The translations under genes were made by a program, and so were the position numbers. Below, piece by piece: positions 1 through 6,784 of a stretch of 10,772 nt of DNA (positions within the stretch are counted from its first letter, which is position 1; each line of letters opens with the position of its first letter). The stretch is from Natronomonas sp. GTDB taxonomy: Archaea > Halobacteriota > Halobacteria > Halobacteriales > Haloarculaceae. The DNA lies in the NCBI GenBank assembly GCA_007135435.1, contig SLIW01000361.1:1-10772 (forward strand), in the 5' to 3' direction. The notes below the pieces were generated by a model, which made no database searches, was not told the origin of the DNA, and saw only the letters and a program-made list of their open reading frames with translations.

Positions 1-2
1 CG

Positions 3-1019
3 ACCCCTGGACCGATCGACGTCGAGACGGAGGCGTTGGAGGCGGCCCTCGAGACCGGGTCGCCCCGCGTCGCGGGCGGGAGCGGGTCGTTCGCCGCCGA
101 CGTCGTCGGCCCGTTCGACCGGGAGGCGACCGCCGCGGCGCGCGCCGCCGCGGTCGTCCCGCTGGCGTACGGCGAGACCACCTACGGCGTCCTGGTCGTG
201 TTCACCGACCGCGGGGCCGCGTTCGGCGACCGCGAGCGAACGCTGCTGTCGGATCTCGGCGCCCGCGTCGGCCACGCGATCACCGCCATCGAGCGCCGGA
301 ACCTCCTGCTCGCCGACACGGTCGTCGAACTCGAGTTCGTCTGCACCGACGACGCCGCCGTCCTCGTTGCCGCCACCCGCGAACACGACTGCGCCTGCAC
401 CCTGGAGGCGGTCGTCCCGGTCGCCGAGGCGTCCCTGCTGTTCTACGTGACGCTGTCGGACGCCCCGCCCGAGGCGTTCCTCGACACCGCGGCCGCGGTC
501 GACGGCGTCGTCGACGCCCGCCACATCCGCGAGTACGGCGACCGCTCGCTCCTGGAGCTCGCCGTCGAGGGGAACTCGCCGGCGCTGACGCTGACCGAGG
601 TCGGTGCGACGATCCGCGGGGCGGTCGTCGAGTCGGGCGAGGCGACCATCCGCGCCGAGATCGCCCGGGAGGCCGACGTCCGCGCGGTGGTCGAGGCGCT
701 CCGGGAGCCGTTCCCGGAGACGACCCTGTCGGCGAAGCAGGCGGTCGACCAGCCGGTCGAGACCCCGGCGGCGTTCCAGGGGTCGCTGGCGGAGTCGCTC
801 ACCGACAAGCAGCGGGCGGCACTCCGGGCGGCGTACTTCGCGGGCTACTTCGACTGGCCGCGGGGGTCCACCGCCGAGGAGGTGGCCGACTCGATGGGCG
901 TCTCCTCGCCCACCTTCCACAACCACCTCCGGAAGGCCGAACGGAAGCTGCTGTCGGCGTTCTTCGAGCACACCCGGGACCACCTCGGCGCCGAGGCGGT
1001 CGCCGAGCGGGCCCCCTAG
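3..1019 (+). CDS. Bat-like HTH-10 transcriptional regulator with GAF domain (5' end outside window)
   Basis: Partial gene. The frame is open from base 3 with no stop upstream, so the true start lies before the window; the TTG at 36 is not a convincing start. Of 338 visible residues, about 1-95 look like the end of a GAF sensor domain (VVPLAYGETTYGVLVVF, then a helix around LLSDLGARVGHAITAIERR). Residues about 105-255 match the GAF/HTH-associated domain of bacterio-opsin activator (Bat) relatives (VELEFVCTDD..., LLFYVTL). Residues 266-325 form the HTH-10 DNA-binding domain (LTDKQRAALRAAYFAGYFDWPR, MGVSSPTFHNHLRKAERKLL). Such proteins are haloarchaeal transcription factors; N-terminal PAS or receiver domains may lie upstream. 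The position directly before acs on the same strand suggests that it controls that operon, which is inference from context only. No ligand can be deduced. Confidence 0.93.
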   Translation, partial: TPGPIDVETEALEAALETGSPRVAGGSGSFAADVVGPFDREATAAARAAAVVPLAYGETTYGVLVVFTDRGAAFGDRERTLLSDLGARVGHAITAIERRNLLLADTVVELEFVCTDDAAVLVAATREHDCACTLEAVVPVAEASLLFYVTLSDAPPEAFLDTAAAVDGVVDARHIREYGDRSLLELAVEGNSPALTLTEVGATIRGAVVESGEATIRAEIAREADVRAVVEALREPFPETTLSAKQAVDQPVETPAAFQGSLAESLTDKQRAALRAAYFAGYFDWPRGSTAEEVADSMGVSSPTFHNHLRKAERKLLSAFFEHTRDHLGAEAVAERAP

Positions 1020-1268
1020 ATAGTTCGACTCGACCGGGCGGTGGGCCCCGTGACCTGCGCCTGGGACCACCGGCCGACCGGTGCGTGCGTGATGCTCTGA
1101 GACTCCCGGGTCGCGCACAGCACCGTCCTGCGCGTCCCACATCCCTCGAGCTGGGCGCGGTGACCGGGTCGCCGATCGGGTGGCGAATCGGTGCCGGACG
1201 GGCGGGTGAACGGGTGTCGGCATGCGACGGACCGGTGACCGACGGGAGACCGAGGCGTCACTGACACG

Positions 1269-1310
1269 AGACCGACGGGAGACCGACGGGAGACCGACGG
1301 GAGACCGACG
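1269..1310. repeat. 11-bp tandem repeat, about 3.8 copies
   Basis: The unit agaccgacggg occurs three times exactly (1269-1279, 1280-1290, 1291-1301), followed by nine matching bases of a fourth copy (1302-1310). Degenerate relatives lie just upstream around 1236-1255. It ends three bases before the palindrome at 1313-1324, so it sits about 60-100 bases upstream of the acs TATA-like box. The 11-bp period is close to one helical turn, which would place each unit on the same face of the DNA. It could be a regulator binding array or merely a slippage product. Confidence 0.9.
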
Positions 1311-1312
1311 TG

Positions 1313-1324
1313 AAACGATCGTTT
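1313..1324. promoter_or_regulatory. Perfect 12-bp palindrome upstream of acs (possible operator)
   Basis: The sequence aaacgatcgttt reads the same on both strands. Its centre lies about 82 bases before the acs start codon and about 50 bases before the TATA-like box. It is AT-richer than its surroundings and sits in the spacer between a Bat-like regulator and acs. An operator role is inference. Confidence 0.45.
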
Positions 1325-1352
1325 GGGGGACGCGGGCGGCCGTCGTTTGGTA

Positions 1353-1362
1353 TGTCTAGACA
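1353..1362. promoter_or_regulatory. Perfect 10-bp palindrome next to the acs TATA-like box
   Basis: The sequence tgtctagaca is self-complementary. It ends six bases before the TATA-like element, where a haloarchaeal BRE or an activator site would lie. Its centre is 39 bases from the centre of the palindrome at 1313-1324. It could be the binding site of a dimeric regulator; that role is not shown by the sequence. Confidence 0.4.
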
Positions 1363-1367
1363 CCCCG

Positions 1368-1375
1368 CTTAATAG
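1368..1375 (+). promoter_or_regulatory. TATA-like box of the acs operon
   Basis: The element cttaatag in GC-rich surroundings is centred about 29-30 bases before the ATG at 1401. In haloarchaea transcription starts roughly 25-27 bases downstream of the TATA centre, which would put the transcript start within a few bases of the ATG. No Shine-Dalgarno motif precedes that ATG, so a leaderless or nearly leaderless mRNA is likely. Confidence 0.6.
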
Positions 1376-1400
1376 GGCGGTGAACGCCTCCTCGAACGGT

Positions 1401-3374
1401 ATGTCCGACCCCGATGAACCCCAACTGGAGGCACGGCTGGTCGAACAGGAGGCGTTCGAGCCGCCCGAGTCGTTCGTCGAGCAGGCGAACCTCACGGATC
1501 CCGGCATCTACGACGAGTTCGAGGAGAACTGGCCCGAGTGCTGGGAGGCGGCCGCGGAGCTGCTCGAGTGGGAGTCGGACTGGGACGAGGTACTCGTCGA
1601 CGACGACGAACCGTTCTACGAGTGGTTCGTCGGCGGGGAGCTGAACGCCTCGTACAACTGCCTGGACCGACACCTCGACGACCGCGGTGACGAGCTCGCC
1701 ATCCTCTGGGAGGGCGAGCCGGGCGAGACCCGCGAGTTCACCTACGCCGACCTCCACCGGGAGGTCAACGAGTTCGCGGCCGCGCTCCGCGAGATCGGCG
1801 TCGAGGAGGACGACGTCGTGACGATGTACATGCCGATGATCCCGGAGCTGCCGGTCGCGATGCTGGCGTGTGCGCGGATCGGCGCGCCGCACTCGGTGGT
1901 GTTCGCCGGCTTCTCGGCCGACGCCCTCGCCACCCGGATGAACTCGTCGGACTCGGAGTACCTGGTGACGTGCGACGGCTACTACCGCCGCGGCGACGCG
2001 CTCGACCACCTCTCGAAGGCCAACGACGGTCTCGGCGGGGTCGACCACGACACGACGACGGTCGTCGTCGACCGCCTCGGCGACGACCTCGACCACGACC
2101 TCGCCGACGGGCAGCACGACTACCACGAGCTCGTCGAGGCCCAGGAGGGCGCCGAGGTCGAGCCGGTGACCCGCGACGCCGAGGACATGCTGTTCCTCAT
2201 GTACACCTCGGGCACCACGGGCCAGCCGAAGGGCGTCAAGCACACGACGGGGGGCTACCTCTCGTACGTCTCCTGGACCAGCCAGGCGGTGCTCGACGTC
2301 AAGCCCGACGACACCTACTGGTGTGCGGCGGACATCGGCTGGATCACCGGCCACTCCTACATCGTCTACGGCCCCCTCGCGCTCGGGACGACGAGCGTGA
2401 TGTACGAGGGCACGCCGGACTACCCGGACAAGGACCGGCTGTGGGAGATCGTCGACAGCTACGACGTCACCCAGCTGTACACCGCGCCGACGGCGATCCG
2501 GGCGTTCATGAAGTGGGGCGCGGAGTACCCCGGTCGCCACGACCTCTCCTCGCTGCGGCTGCTGGGGACGGTCGGCGAGCCGATCAACCCGCGCGCGTGG
2601 AAGTGGTACTACACGCACATCGGCGGCGAGGAGTGCCCGATCGTCGACACGTGGTGGCAGACCGAGACCGGCGGGATGATGATCACGACGCTCCCCGGCA
2701 TCGGGACCATGAAGCCGGGCTCGGCGGGCCCGCCGTTGCCCGGTATCGACGCCAGGGTCGTCGACGCCGAGGGCGAGGAGGTCGCCGCCGGCGAGGCCGG
2801 CTACGTGACGGTCAACCGCCCCTGGCCCGGGATGCTCCGGACGCTCTACCGCAACGACGAGCGGTTCATCTCGGAGTACTGGGAGGCGTACTCGGACCCC
2901 GAGGCGGACGAGTGGGTCTACTTCCCGGAGGACGGCGCGAAGATCGACGGGGACGGCTACATCACCATCCTCGGTCGCGTCGACGACGTCATCAACGTCT
3001 CGGGTCACCGCCTCGGGACGATGGAGATCGAGTCGGCGATCGTCGGCGTCGAGGGCGTCGCCGAGGCCGCCGCCGTCGGCGGCGATCACGACATCAAGGG
3101 CGAGGCCGTCTACGCGTACGTCATCCTCGAGGAGGGCTACGAGGAGGGCGAGGAGATGCACGAGCGGATCATCGAGGGCGTCGAGGACGCCATCGGCCCG
3201 ATCGCCCGGCCCGAGGAGGTCATCTTCACGCCGGAGCTCCCCAAGACTCGGTCCGGGAAGATCATGCGACGCTTGCTCGTGGACATCGCCAACGACGACG
3301 AGCTGGGCAACACCAGCACGCTCCGGAACCCGGAGGTCGTCGAGGACATCCAGCGGAAGGTCGCGGGCGACTGA
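1401..3374 (+). CDS. acs: Acetyl-CoA synthetase (AMP-forming acetate--CoA ligase)
   Basis: This 657-residue protein makes acetyl-CoA from acetate, CoA and ATP through an acetyl-adenylate. The length matches the family (about 650). An ACAS N-terminal region lies at about 30-95. The phosphate-binding loop YTSGTTGQPKG is at 268-278. The DTWWQTE motif is at 416-422; its second Trp (419) matches the residue that limits the pocket to acetate in Salmonella Acs (W414). The A8 hinge GRVDDVINVSGHR is at 525-537, with D528 as the likely hinge. The catalytic lysine in PKTRSGKIMRR is K620, equivalent to Salmonella K609, the target of regulatory acetylation. I chose the ATG at 1401 because it follows a well-placed TATA-like box and removes a 26-residue extension that would begin with TTG at 1323. 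It leads the operon with the symporter genes. Propionate as an alternative substrate cannot be excluded. Confidence 0.97.
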   Translation: MSDPDEPQLEARLVEQEAFEPPESFVEQANLTDPGIYDEFEENWPECWEAAAELLEWESDWDEVLVDDDEPFYEWFVGGELNASYNCLDRHLDDRGDELAILWEGEPGETREFTYADLHREVNEFAAALREIGVEEDDVVTMYMPMIPELPVAMLACARIGAPHSVVFAGFSADALATRMNSSDSEYLVTCDGYYRRGDALDHLSKANDGLGGVDHDTTTVVVDRLGDDLDHDLADGQHDYHELVEAQEGAEVEPVTRDAEDMLFLMYTSGTTGQPKGVKHTTGGYLSYVSWTSQAVLDVKPDDTYWCAADIGWITGHSYIVYGPLALGTTSVMYEGTPDYPDKDRLWEIVDSYDVTQLYTAPTAIRAFMKWGAEYPGRHDLSSLRLLGTVGEPINPRAWKWYYTHIGGEECPIVDTWWQTETGGMMITTLPGIGTMKPGSAGPPLPGIDARVVDAEGEEVAAGEAGYVTVNRPWPGMLRTLYRNDERFISEYWEAYSDPEADEWVYFPEDGAKIDGDGYITILGRVDDVINVSGHRLGTMEIESAIVGVEGVAEAAAVGGDHDIKGEAVYAYVILEEGYEEGEEMHERIIEGVEDAIGPIARPEEVIFTPELPKTRSGKIMRRLLVDIANDDELGNTSTLRNPEVVEDIQRKVAGD

Positions 3375-3403
3375 GCCCCGCGACGCTCCGCTCACCAACT
3401 CAC

Positions 3404-3409
3404 GGAGGT
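3404..3409 (+). promoter_or_regulatory. Shine-Dalgarno site of the symporter small subunit gene
   Basis: The motif ggaggt ends nine bases before the ATG at 3419 and is complementary to the 3' end of archaeal 16S rRNA. It fixes the start of this gene, whose frame is open far upstream, and is expected for an internal gene of an operon. Confidence 0.75.
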
Positions 3410-3418
3410 CACCAAACC

Positions 3419-3934
3419 ATGTCAGACAACTCAGAGACGGGATCGGACGGAGGAATCGAACACGACGCCGATGCGGGAGGAGACGAGCTGGCGACCGACG
3501 GCGGACGGACGGACGTGGGCGGCTGGACGAAGTCGGGCGAAGATCGGTCGGACGTCGAGATCGAGGAGGAGATGGACTACCTGAACGTGGAGATCAACCT
3601 GCTGAAGCCGGGGACCCCGTTCATGCGGGACCACAACCGGATCATCCTGACGGGCTTCGCCCTCTGGGTGTTCTTCGTGTTCGGGCCGATCACGGCGACC
3701 CGGCTGGCGCCGGGGCTGATGACCTCGCAGATGCCGATCCTCGGCTTCCCGTTCCACTACTTCGCGATCGCCATCGGCTCGCCGTCGGCGGCGCTGCTGC
3801 TGTCGGTGTGGTACGTGCGCCGCCGCGACAAGATCGACGAGAAGTACGGCATCGAGCAGACGCCGTCGGCCGAGATGGAGGCGACGGAGGCCGCCGACGA
3901 GGCGGCGGCCACCGACGGGGGTGTCGCTGAATGA
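3419..3934 (+). CDS. DUF4212 / sodium:solute symporter small subunit
   Basis: This 171-residue protein has the pattern of the small subunit that accompanies one subgroup of SSS transporters. The core at about 58-140 contains MDYLNVEINLLKPGTPFMRD, a first membrane helix (ILTGFALWVFFVFGPITATRL), a second (FHYFAIAIGSPSAALLLSVWYV) and a basic stop VRRRDK. In bacteria the protein is usually about 90 residues. Here an acidic, Gly/Ser-rich N-terminal extension of about 55 residues and an acidic Ala/Glu-rich tail of about 30 are added, both probably disordered and cytoplasmic. It is thought to form a complex with the large subunit, whose gene overlaps it by four bases. The start is supported by the Shine-Dalgarno site at 3404-3409; the same frame runs open far upstream only as a shadow of acs. 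Confidence 0.9.
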   Translation: MSDNSETGSDGGIEHDADAGGDELATDGGRTDVGGWTKSGEDRSDVEIEEEMDYLNVEINLLKPGTPFMRDHNRIILTGFALWVFFVFGPITATRLAPGLMTSQMPILGFPFHYFAIAIGSPSAALLLSVWYVRRRDKIDEKYGIEQTPSAEMEATEAADEAAATDGGVAE

Positions 3935-5679
3935 GCGCGACGTGGCTGGCGGCGATGGACGTCCTCCCCACGCTGGGGGACGTCGCCATGCCGCTGCAGC
4001 AGGACGAGGAGATGCTCCCCGAGGGGCTCGACATCTCGTTCAAGCTGGTCCCCGGCATCATCGTCCTCCTGATGATGGCCGCGTTCCTGGGCGCCGGATA
4101 CCTCTACCGCGTCGCCGACACGGCGGACATGTGGGTCGCCGGTCGGTCGATCGGGAACATCGAGAACGGGATGGCCATCGGCGCCAACTGGATGTCGGCG
4201 GCCTCCTACCTCGGGATGGCCGCGCTCATCGCGCTGTCGGGCGTCTACGGCCTGGCGTTCGTCGTCGGGTGGACGACCGGCTACTTCATCCTGCTCATCT
4301 TCATGGCCGCCCAGATACGCCGGTTCGGCAAGTACACCGCGCCGGACTTCGTCGGCGACCGGTTCAACTCGGACGCCGCCCGGGTCATCGCGGCGATCAC
4401 GACGTTCCTCATCGGGTTCGTCTACGCGACGGCGCAGGCGCTGGGGATGGGGCTAGTCGGCCTCTACATCCTCGGCGACTTCGGCGGGATCATCCCCGGG
4501 TTCAGCGGCTACCAGGTGATGATGATCTTCTTCATGGTCATCACCATCGGCTACCTGGCGCTGTCGGGGATGCTCGGCGCGACCAAGAACATGGTGCTGC
4601 AGTACGTCATCCTCATCGTCGCGTTCCTCGCCGGGCTGTGGGTGACCGGCTGGTCCGCCGGCTTCTCGACCGTCCTGCCGCAGCTCGAGTACGGGATGCT
4701 GATCAACGAGCTCGACGCCCAGTTCTCCGACCCCTTCGCGGGTGGGAGCTACTACCTGTGGGTCGCGACGGCGTTCACGATGATCTTCGGGACCTGCGGG
4801 CTCCCGCACGTCCTGGTCCGGTTCTACACGGTGGCGAACGAGCGGACCGCCAGGTGGTCGTGCACTTGGGGGCTGTTCTTCATCTGCCTGCTGTACCTGT
4901 CTGCGCCGGCGTTCGCGGCGTTCGGGACCGCGCTGTACGGCGACCAGGTGCGCGAGGTCTACGGTGACCCCGGGATGAGCGGCGCCGCGGCGGACGTCAT
5001 CGTCGTCCTGGCGGCGCAGCTGGCGGGGCTCCCCACGTGGCTCGTCGGGCTGGTCGCGGCGGGTGGCATCGCGGCGGCGATCGCGACGACCGCGGGGCTG
5101 TTCATCGCCGCCTCCTCGGGCATCTCCCACGACATCTACACGACCATCATCAACCCCGAGGCGAGCCAGGCCCAGCAGGTGCTCGTCGGCCGCCTGAGCA
5201 TCGTGGGCCTCGGCATCCTCGTCATCGCGGCGGCGATGGACCCGACGGCGCCCATCGCGGCGCTCGTCGGGTTCGCCTTCGCGCTCGCCGCCAGCGTGAT
5301 CTTCCCGATGTTCTTCCTCGGCCTCTGGTGGGAGAAGACGAACCGCCAGGGCGCGCTCGCCGGCATGACGACCGGGCTGATCCTCTGGTTCGTCCCGATG
5401 CTGAACCAGGGGCTGTTCGGGGTCGTGCCGCGCTTCGCCGAGGTGCCGGTCAGCACCACCCTGGCGACGTGGATGCCGGCGATCGGCTCCGCGCTCGTCA
5501 CCGTCCCCATCGTCTTCGTGATCACCATCTTCGTGTCGTACGTGACGGAGGAGCCGCCGCGGGAGACGAGACTGATGGTCAGGCAGTGTCACAGCCCCGA
5601 TCCGATGGGGCGTGACGTGACCGCGGCCGACGTGGTCGCCCGGAAGACCGATGGCGGACACACCACCGACGACGACTGA
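3931..5679 (+). CDS. Sodium:solute symporter (SSS family), probable acetate/carboxylate carrier
   Basis: This 582-residue integral membrane protein has about 13 hydrophobic helices and the LeuT-like fold of the SSS family. It would couple Na+ entry to uptake of a small carboxylate. Motifs include the first-helix segment ANWMSAASYLGMAA (85-98), LPHVLVRFYT (291-300), typical of acetate/monocarboxylate members, and SSGISHDIY (395-403), where S395/S396 fit the expected Na+ site. The C-terminal 45 residues are hydrophilic (from about VTEEPPRETRLMVRQCHSP). It starts with ATG at 3931, overlapping the small-subunit stop as ATGA, with gggggtg at 3917-3923 as a plausible ribosome binding site; this implies translational coupling. 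Pairing with a DUF4212 protein marks the two-component subgroup, and co-location with acs points to acetate. The exact substrate is inferred, since pyruvate, lactate or propionate are possible for relatives. Confidence 0.95.
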   Translation: MSATWLAAMDVLPTLGDVAMPLQQDEEMLPEGLDISFKLVPGIIVLLMMAAFLGAGYLYRVADTADMWVAGRSIGNIENGMAIGANWMSAASYLGMAALIALSGVYGLAFVVGWTTGYFILLIFMAAQIRRFGKYTAPDFVGDRFNSDAARVIAAITTFLIGFVYATAQALGMGLVGLYILGDFGGIIPGFSGYQVMMIFFMVITIGYLALSGMLGATKNMVLQYVILIVAFLAGLWVTGWSAGFSTVLPQLEYGMLINELDAQFSDPFAGGSYYLWVATAFTMIFGTCGLPHVLVRFYTVANERTARWSCTWGLFFICLLYLSAPAFAAFGTALYGDQVREVYGDPGMSGAAADVIVVLAAQLAGLPTWLVGLVAAGGIAAAIATTAGLFIAASSGISHDIYTTIINPEASQAQQVLVGRLSIVGLGILVIAAAMDPTAPIAALVGFAFALAASVIFPMFFLGLWWEKTNRQGALAGMTTGLILWFVPMLNQGLFGVVPRFAEVPVSTTLATWMPAIGSALVTVPIVFVITIFVSYVTEEPPRETRLMVRQCHSPDPMGRDVTAADVVARKTDGGHTTDDD

Positions 5680-5687
5680 GATCGACA

Positions 5688-6152
5688 ATGTTCGAACGCA
5701 TACTCGTTCCGACGGACGGAAGCAAAGTCGCACAGGCAGCGGTCGAGACGGCGATCGACCTCGCCGACAAGTACGGCGCTGAGGTACACGCGCTGTACGT
5801 CGCCGACACCGACGCGATCTCGTACAGCCTCGGCGCCGAACAGGTCGACCGGATTCGACAGGGCCGCTTCAGCGAGATGGACGATCTCCGCGAGGACGCG
5901 GAGGCCGCCACCGGCTACGTCGTCGACCTCGGTGCCGAGCACGGCATCGAGGTCACAGAGCGGCACGCCGGGGGGATCCCCCACCGACAGATCGGCGACT
6001 ACGTGCGCGAACACGACATCGACCTCGTGGTGATGGGGAGCCACGGCCGCTCGGGCGTGAGCCGGCGGCTGCTCGGGAGCGTCACCGAGCGGACGCTGCG
6101 CTCGACGGACGTCCCGATCATGGTGGTCGACTACGCGGGGACGAAGGACTGA
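5688..6152 (+). CDS. Universal stress protein, UspA family
   Basis: This 154-residue cytoplasmic protein has one Usp domain. It begins FERILVPTDGS, with D10 at the usual adenine-contacting position. It carries the ATP-binding signature G-x2-G-x9-G-S at 117-131 (GSHG...LLGS), so it belongs to the ATP-binding subgroup, and ends with the typical strand VPIMVVDY. The ATG lies eight bases after the symporter stop, which makes it the likely last gene of the acs operon. Usp genes next to transporters are common in haloarchaea, and a role in sensing ATP or adenylate state near the carrier is plausible, but the sequence does not show it. The ribosome binding site is weak, so it may rely on coupling with the symporter gene. 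Confidence 0.95.
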   Translation: MFERILVPTDGSKVAQAAVETAIDLADKYGAEVHALYVADTDAISYSLGAEQVDRIRQGRFSEMDDLREDAEAATGYVVDLGAEHGIEVTERHAGGIPHRQIGDYVREHDIDLVVMGSHGRSGVSRRLLGSVTERTLRSTDVPIMVVDYAGTKD

Positions 6153-6250
6153 CGACCGGGGCCACCCGGCGTCACCCACCACGGTAACGGCCCGCAAGCA
6201 CGAGCCGAGGGCGTCCGCCTGTCGGCGCGACGTGAGCCGACGATGCACGC

Positions 6251-6266
6251 CACGTCGAGTGACGTG
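6251..6266. promoter_or_regulatory. Inverted repeat cacgtc-gagt-gacgtg
   Basis: Two perfect 6-base arms are separated by four bases. It sits about 26 bases before a TATA-like stretch (6292-6299) in the spacer after the Usp gene. It could be an operator or a weak transcript-end hairpin. No T-run follows. Confidence 0.3.
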
Positions 6267-6291
6267 AGTCGTCGGTGTACGGGACGTAGGG

Positions 6292-6299
6292 TACAAATA
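6292..6299 (+). promoter_or_regulatory. TATA-like element upstream of the small membrane protein gene at 6445
   Basis: The stretch tacaaata is AT-rich within GC-rich DNA and would direct a start near 6322-6325, leaving a leader of about 120 bases before the GTG at 6445. That gene does have a strong ribosome binding site, consistent with a transcript that has a leader. This is only a candidate. Confidence 0.4.
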
Positions 6300-6301
6300 G
6301 C

Positions 6302-6341
6302 GGACGTCAGATGACGCTACAGGATGTCAGATAACGCTAAG
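6302..6341. repeat. Two tandem 20-bp imperfect copies
   Basis: Bases 6302-6321 and 6322-6341 share 16 of 20 positions; the common core is gtcagat-acgcta. They lie just downstream of the TATA-like element at 6292, so they would straddle the likely transcript start. They may be a regulator site pair or a simple duplication. Confidence 0.7.
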
Positions 6342-6430
6342 GGACGCCGAGGCTGTCTGTTCGACATGGAGACCGAGACCACAGTGAGGATGCCGCCACC
6401 GCCGAGGCGAGACCGCCGACGGGGGTTCGT

Positions 6431-6440
6431 GGAGTGATCC
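6431..6440 (+). promoter_or_regulatory. Strong Shine-Dalgarno site for the 6445 gene
   Basis: The sequence ggagtgatcc matches almost the whole anti-Shine-Dalgarno complement (ggaggtgatcc) with one base missing, and its GGAG core begins 14 bases before the GTG at 6445. It justifies the GTG start of a very short gene. Confidence 0.7.
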
Positions 6441-6444
6441 AGCT

Positions 6445-6690
6445 GTGAGCCTCGACGACCGGATCCGGGAGCACGTCGGCGAGCACCGGACGGGCATGAT
6501 CCACGACCTGATGTTCGCGGTCGTCTGGGTCGCCATCGTCACGCTGCTGTTCGACGTCGTCTTCGTCGAGGCGCCGACGTACGCGTACTACCTTCTCCTG
6601 GCGACGGGCATCCCGGCGTACTTCGCGTTCTTCTGGTCGCTCGCGTACGCCAGGCACCTCAAGGAAGTGGAGCGCGCGGAGGACGGGTAG
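6445..6690 (+). CDS. Small two-helix membrane protein of unknown function
   Basis: I do not recognise this 81-residue protein. A charged N-terminus (MSLDDRIREHVGEHRTG) leads into two predicted membrane helices at about 22-41 and 46-68, joined by a very short turn containing E42 and P44, and ends with a charged tail (ARHLKEVERAEDG). The hairpin topology with both ends cytoplasmic is likely, given R70/K73 after helix 2. It starts with GTG, supported by a strong Shine-Dalgarno site at 6431-6440; no in-frame ATG gives a better start. It is followed after 94 bases by another tiny membrane protein on the same strand. Regular acidic codon use and the ribosome binding site make it a real gene. Confidence 0.8.
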   Translation: MSLDDRIREHVGEHRTGMIHDLMFAVVWVAIVTLLFDVVFVEAPTYAYYLLLATGIPAYFAFFWSLAYARHLKEVERAEDG

Positions 6691-6738
6691 ACCGACGGGG
6701 AACGACCATCCGTTCGGGCCAGCCATCGGCATCCCGCA

Positions 6739-6746
6739 AACTAGTT
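6739..6746 (+). promoter_or_regulatory. TATA-like palindrome upstream of the 6785 gene
   Basis: The stretch aactagtt (within gcaaactagttc) is the only AT-rich run in this spacer. It is centred about 42 bases before the ATG at 6785, implying a start near 6769 and a leader of about 15 bases. Weak candidate. Confidence 0.35.
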
Positions 6747-6784
6747 CACCCAGCCGCACCTCACCACCGCTCGAGACGGGTCCA

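Larger units (their letters stand above)
1020..1400. other. Intergenic region upstream of acs
   Basis: This 381-base gap separates the Bat-like gene from acs. I find no credible gene in it. Its first two thirds show nothing I recognise. From about 1230 it becomes repetitive (11-bp tandem repeat), then holds two perfect palindromes and a TATA-like box just before acs, each listed separately. The arrangement fits a regulated promoter region. Confidence 0.7.

Noticed and set aside
1269..1310. Possible CRISPR-like array
   Set aside because: Units are directly adjacent 11-mers without spacers, and no cas genes are present.
1323..1400. Upstream extension of acs to a TTG start
   Set aside because: It would cover the TATA-like box and the proximal palindrome, and the encoded residues do not look like the family N-terminus.
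1356..3398. 680-codon open frame on the minus strand opposite acs
   Set aside because: It is the antisense shadow of acs, caused by GC-rich third positions; its product has no domain and an improbable Val/Arg/Asp composition.
1868..3418. Long open frame in another + frame of acs that runs into the DUF4212 gene
   Set aside because: The Arg/Gly/His-rich product is a shadow of acs. The true protein starts at 3419 after a good Shine-Dalgarno site.
4453..5733. 426-codon minus-strand frame opposite the symporter
   Set aside because: Shadow of the symporter gene; composition is Arg/Asp/Glu-rich low complexity without domains.
6366..6437. 23-residue frame (METETTVRMPPPPRR...) before the 6445 gene
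   Set aside because: Basic, Pro-rich and too short; no ribosome binding site of note. A leader peptide is conceivable but unsupported.
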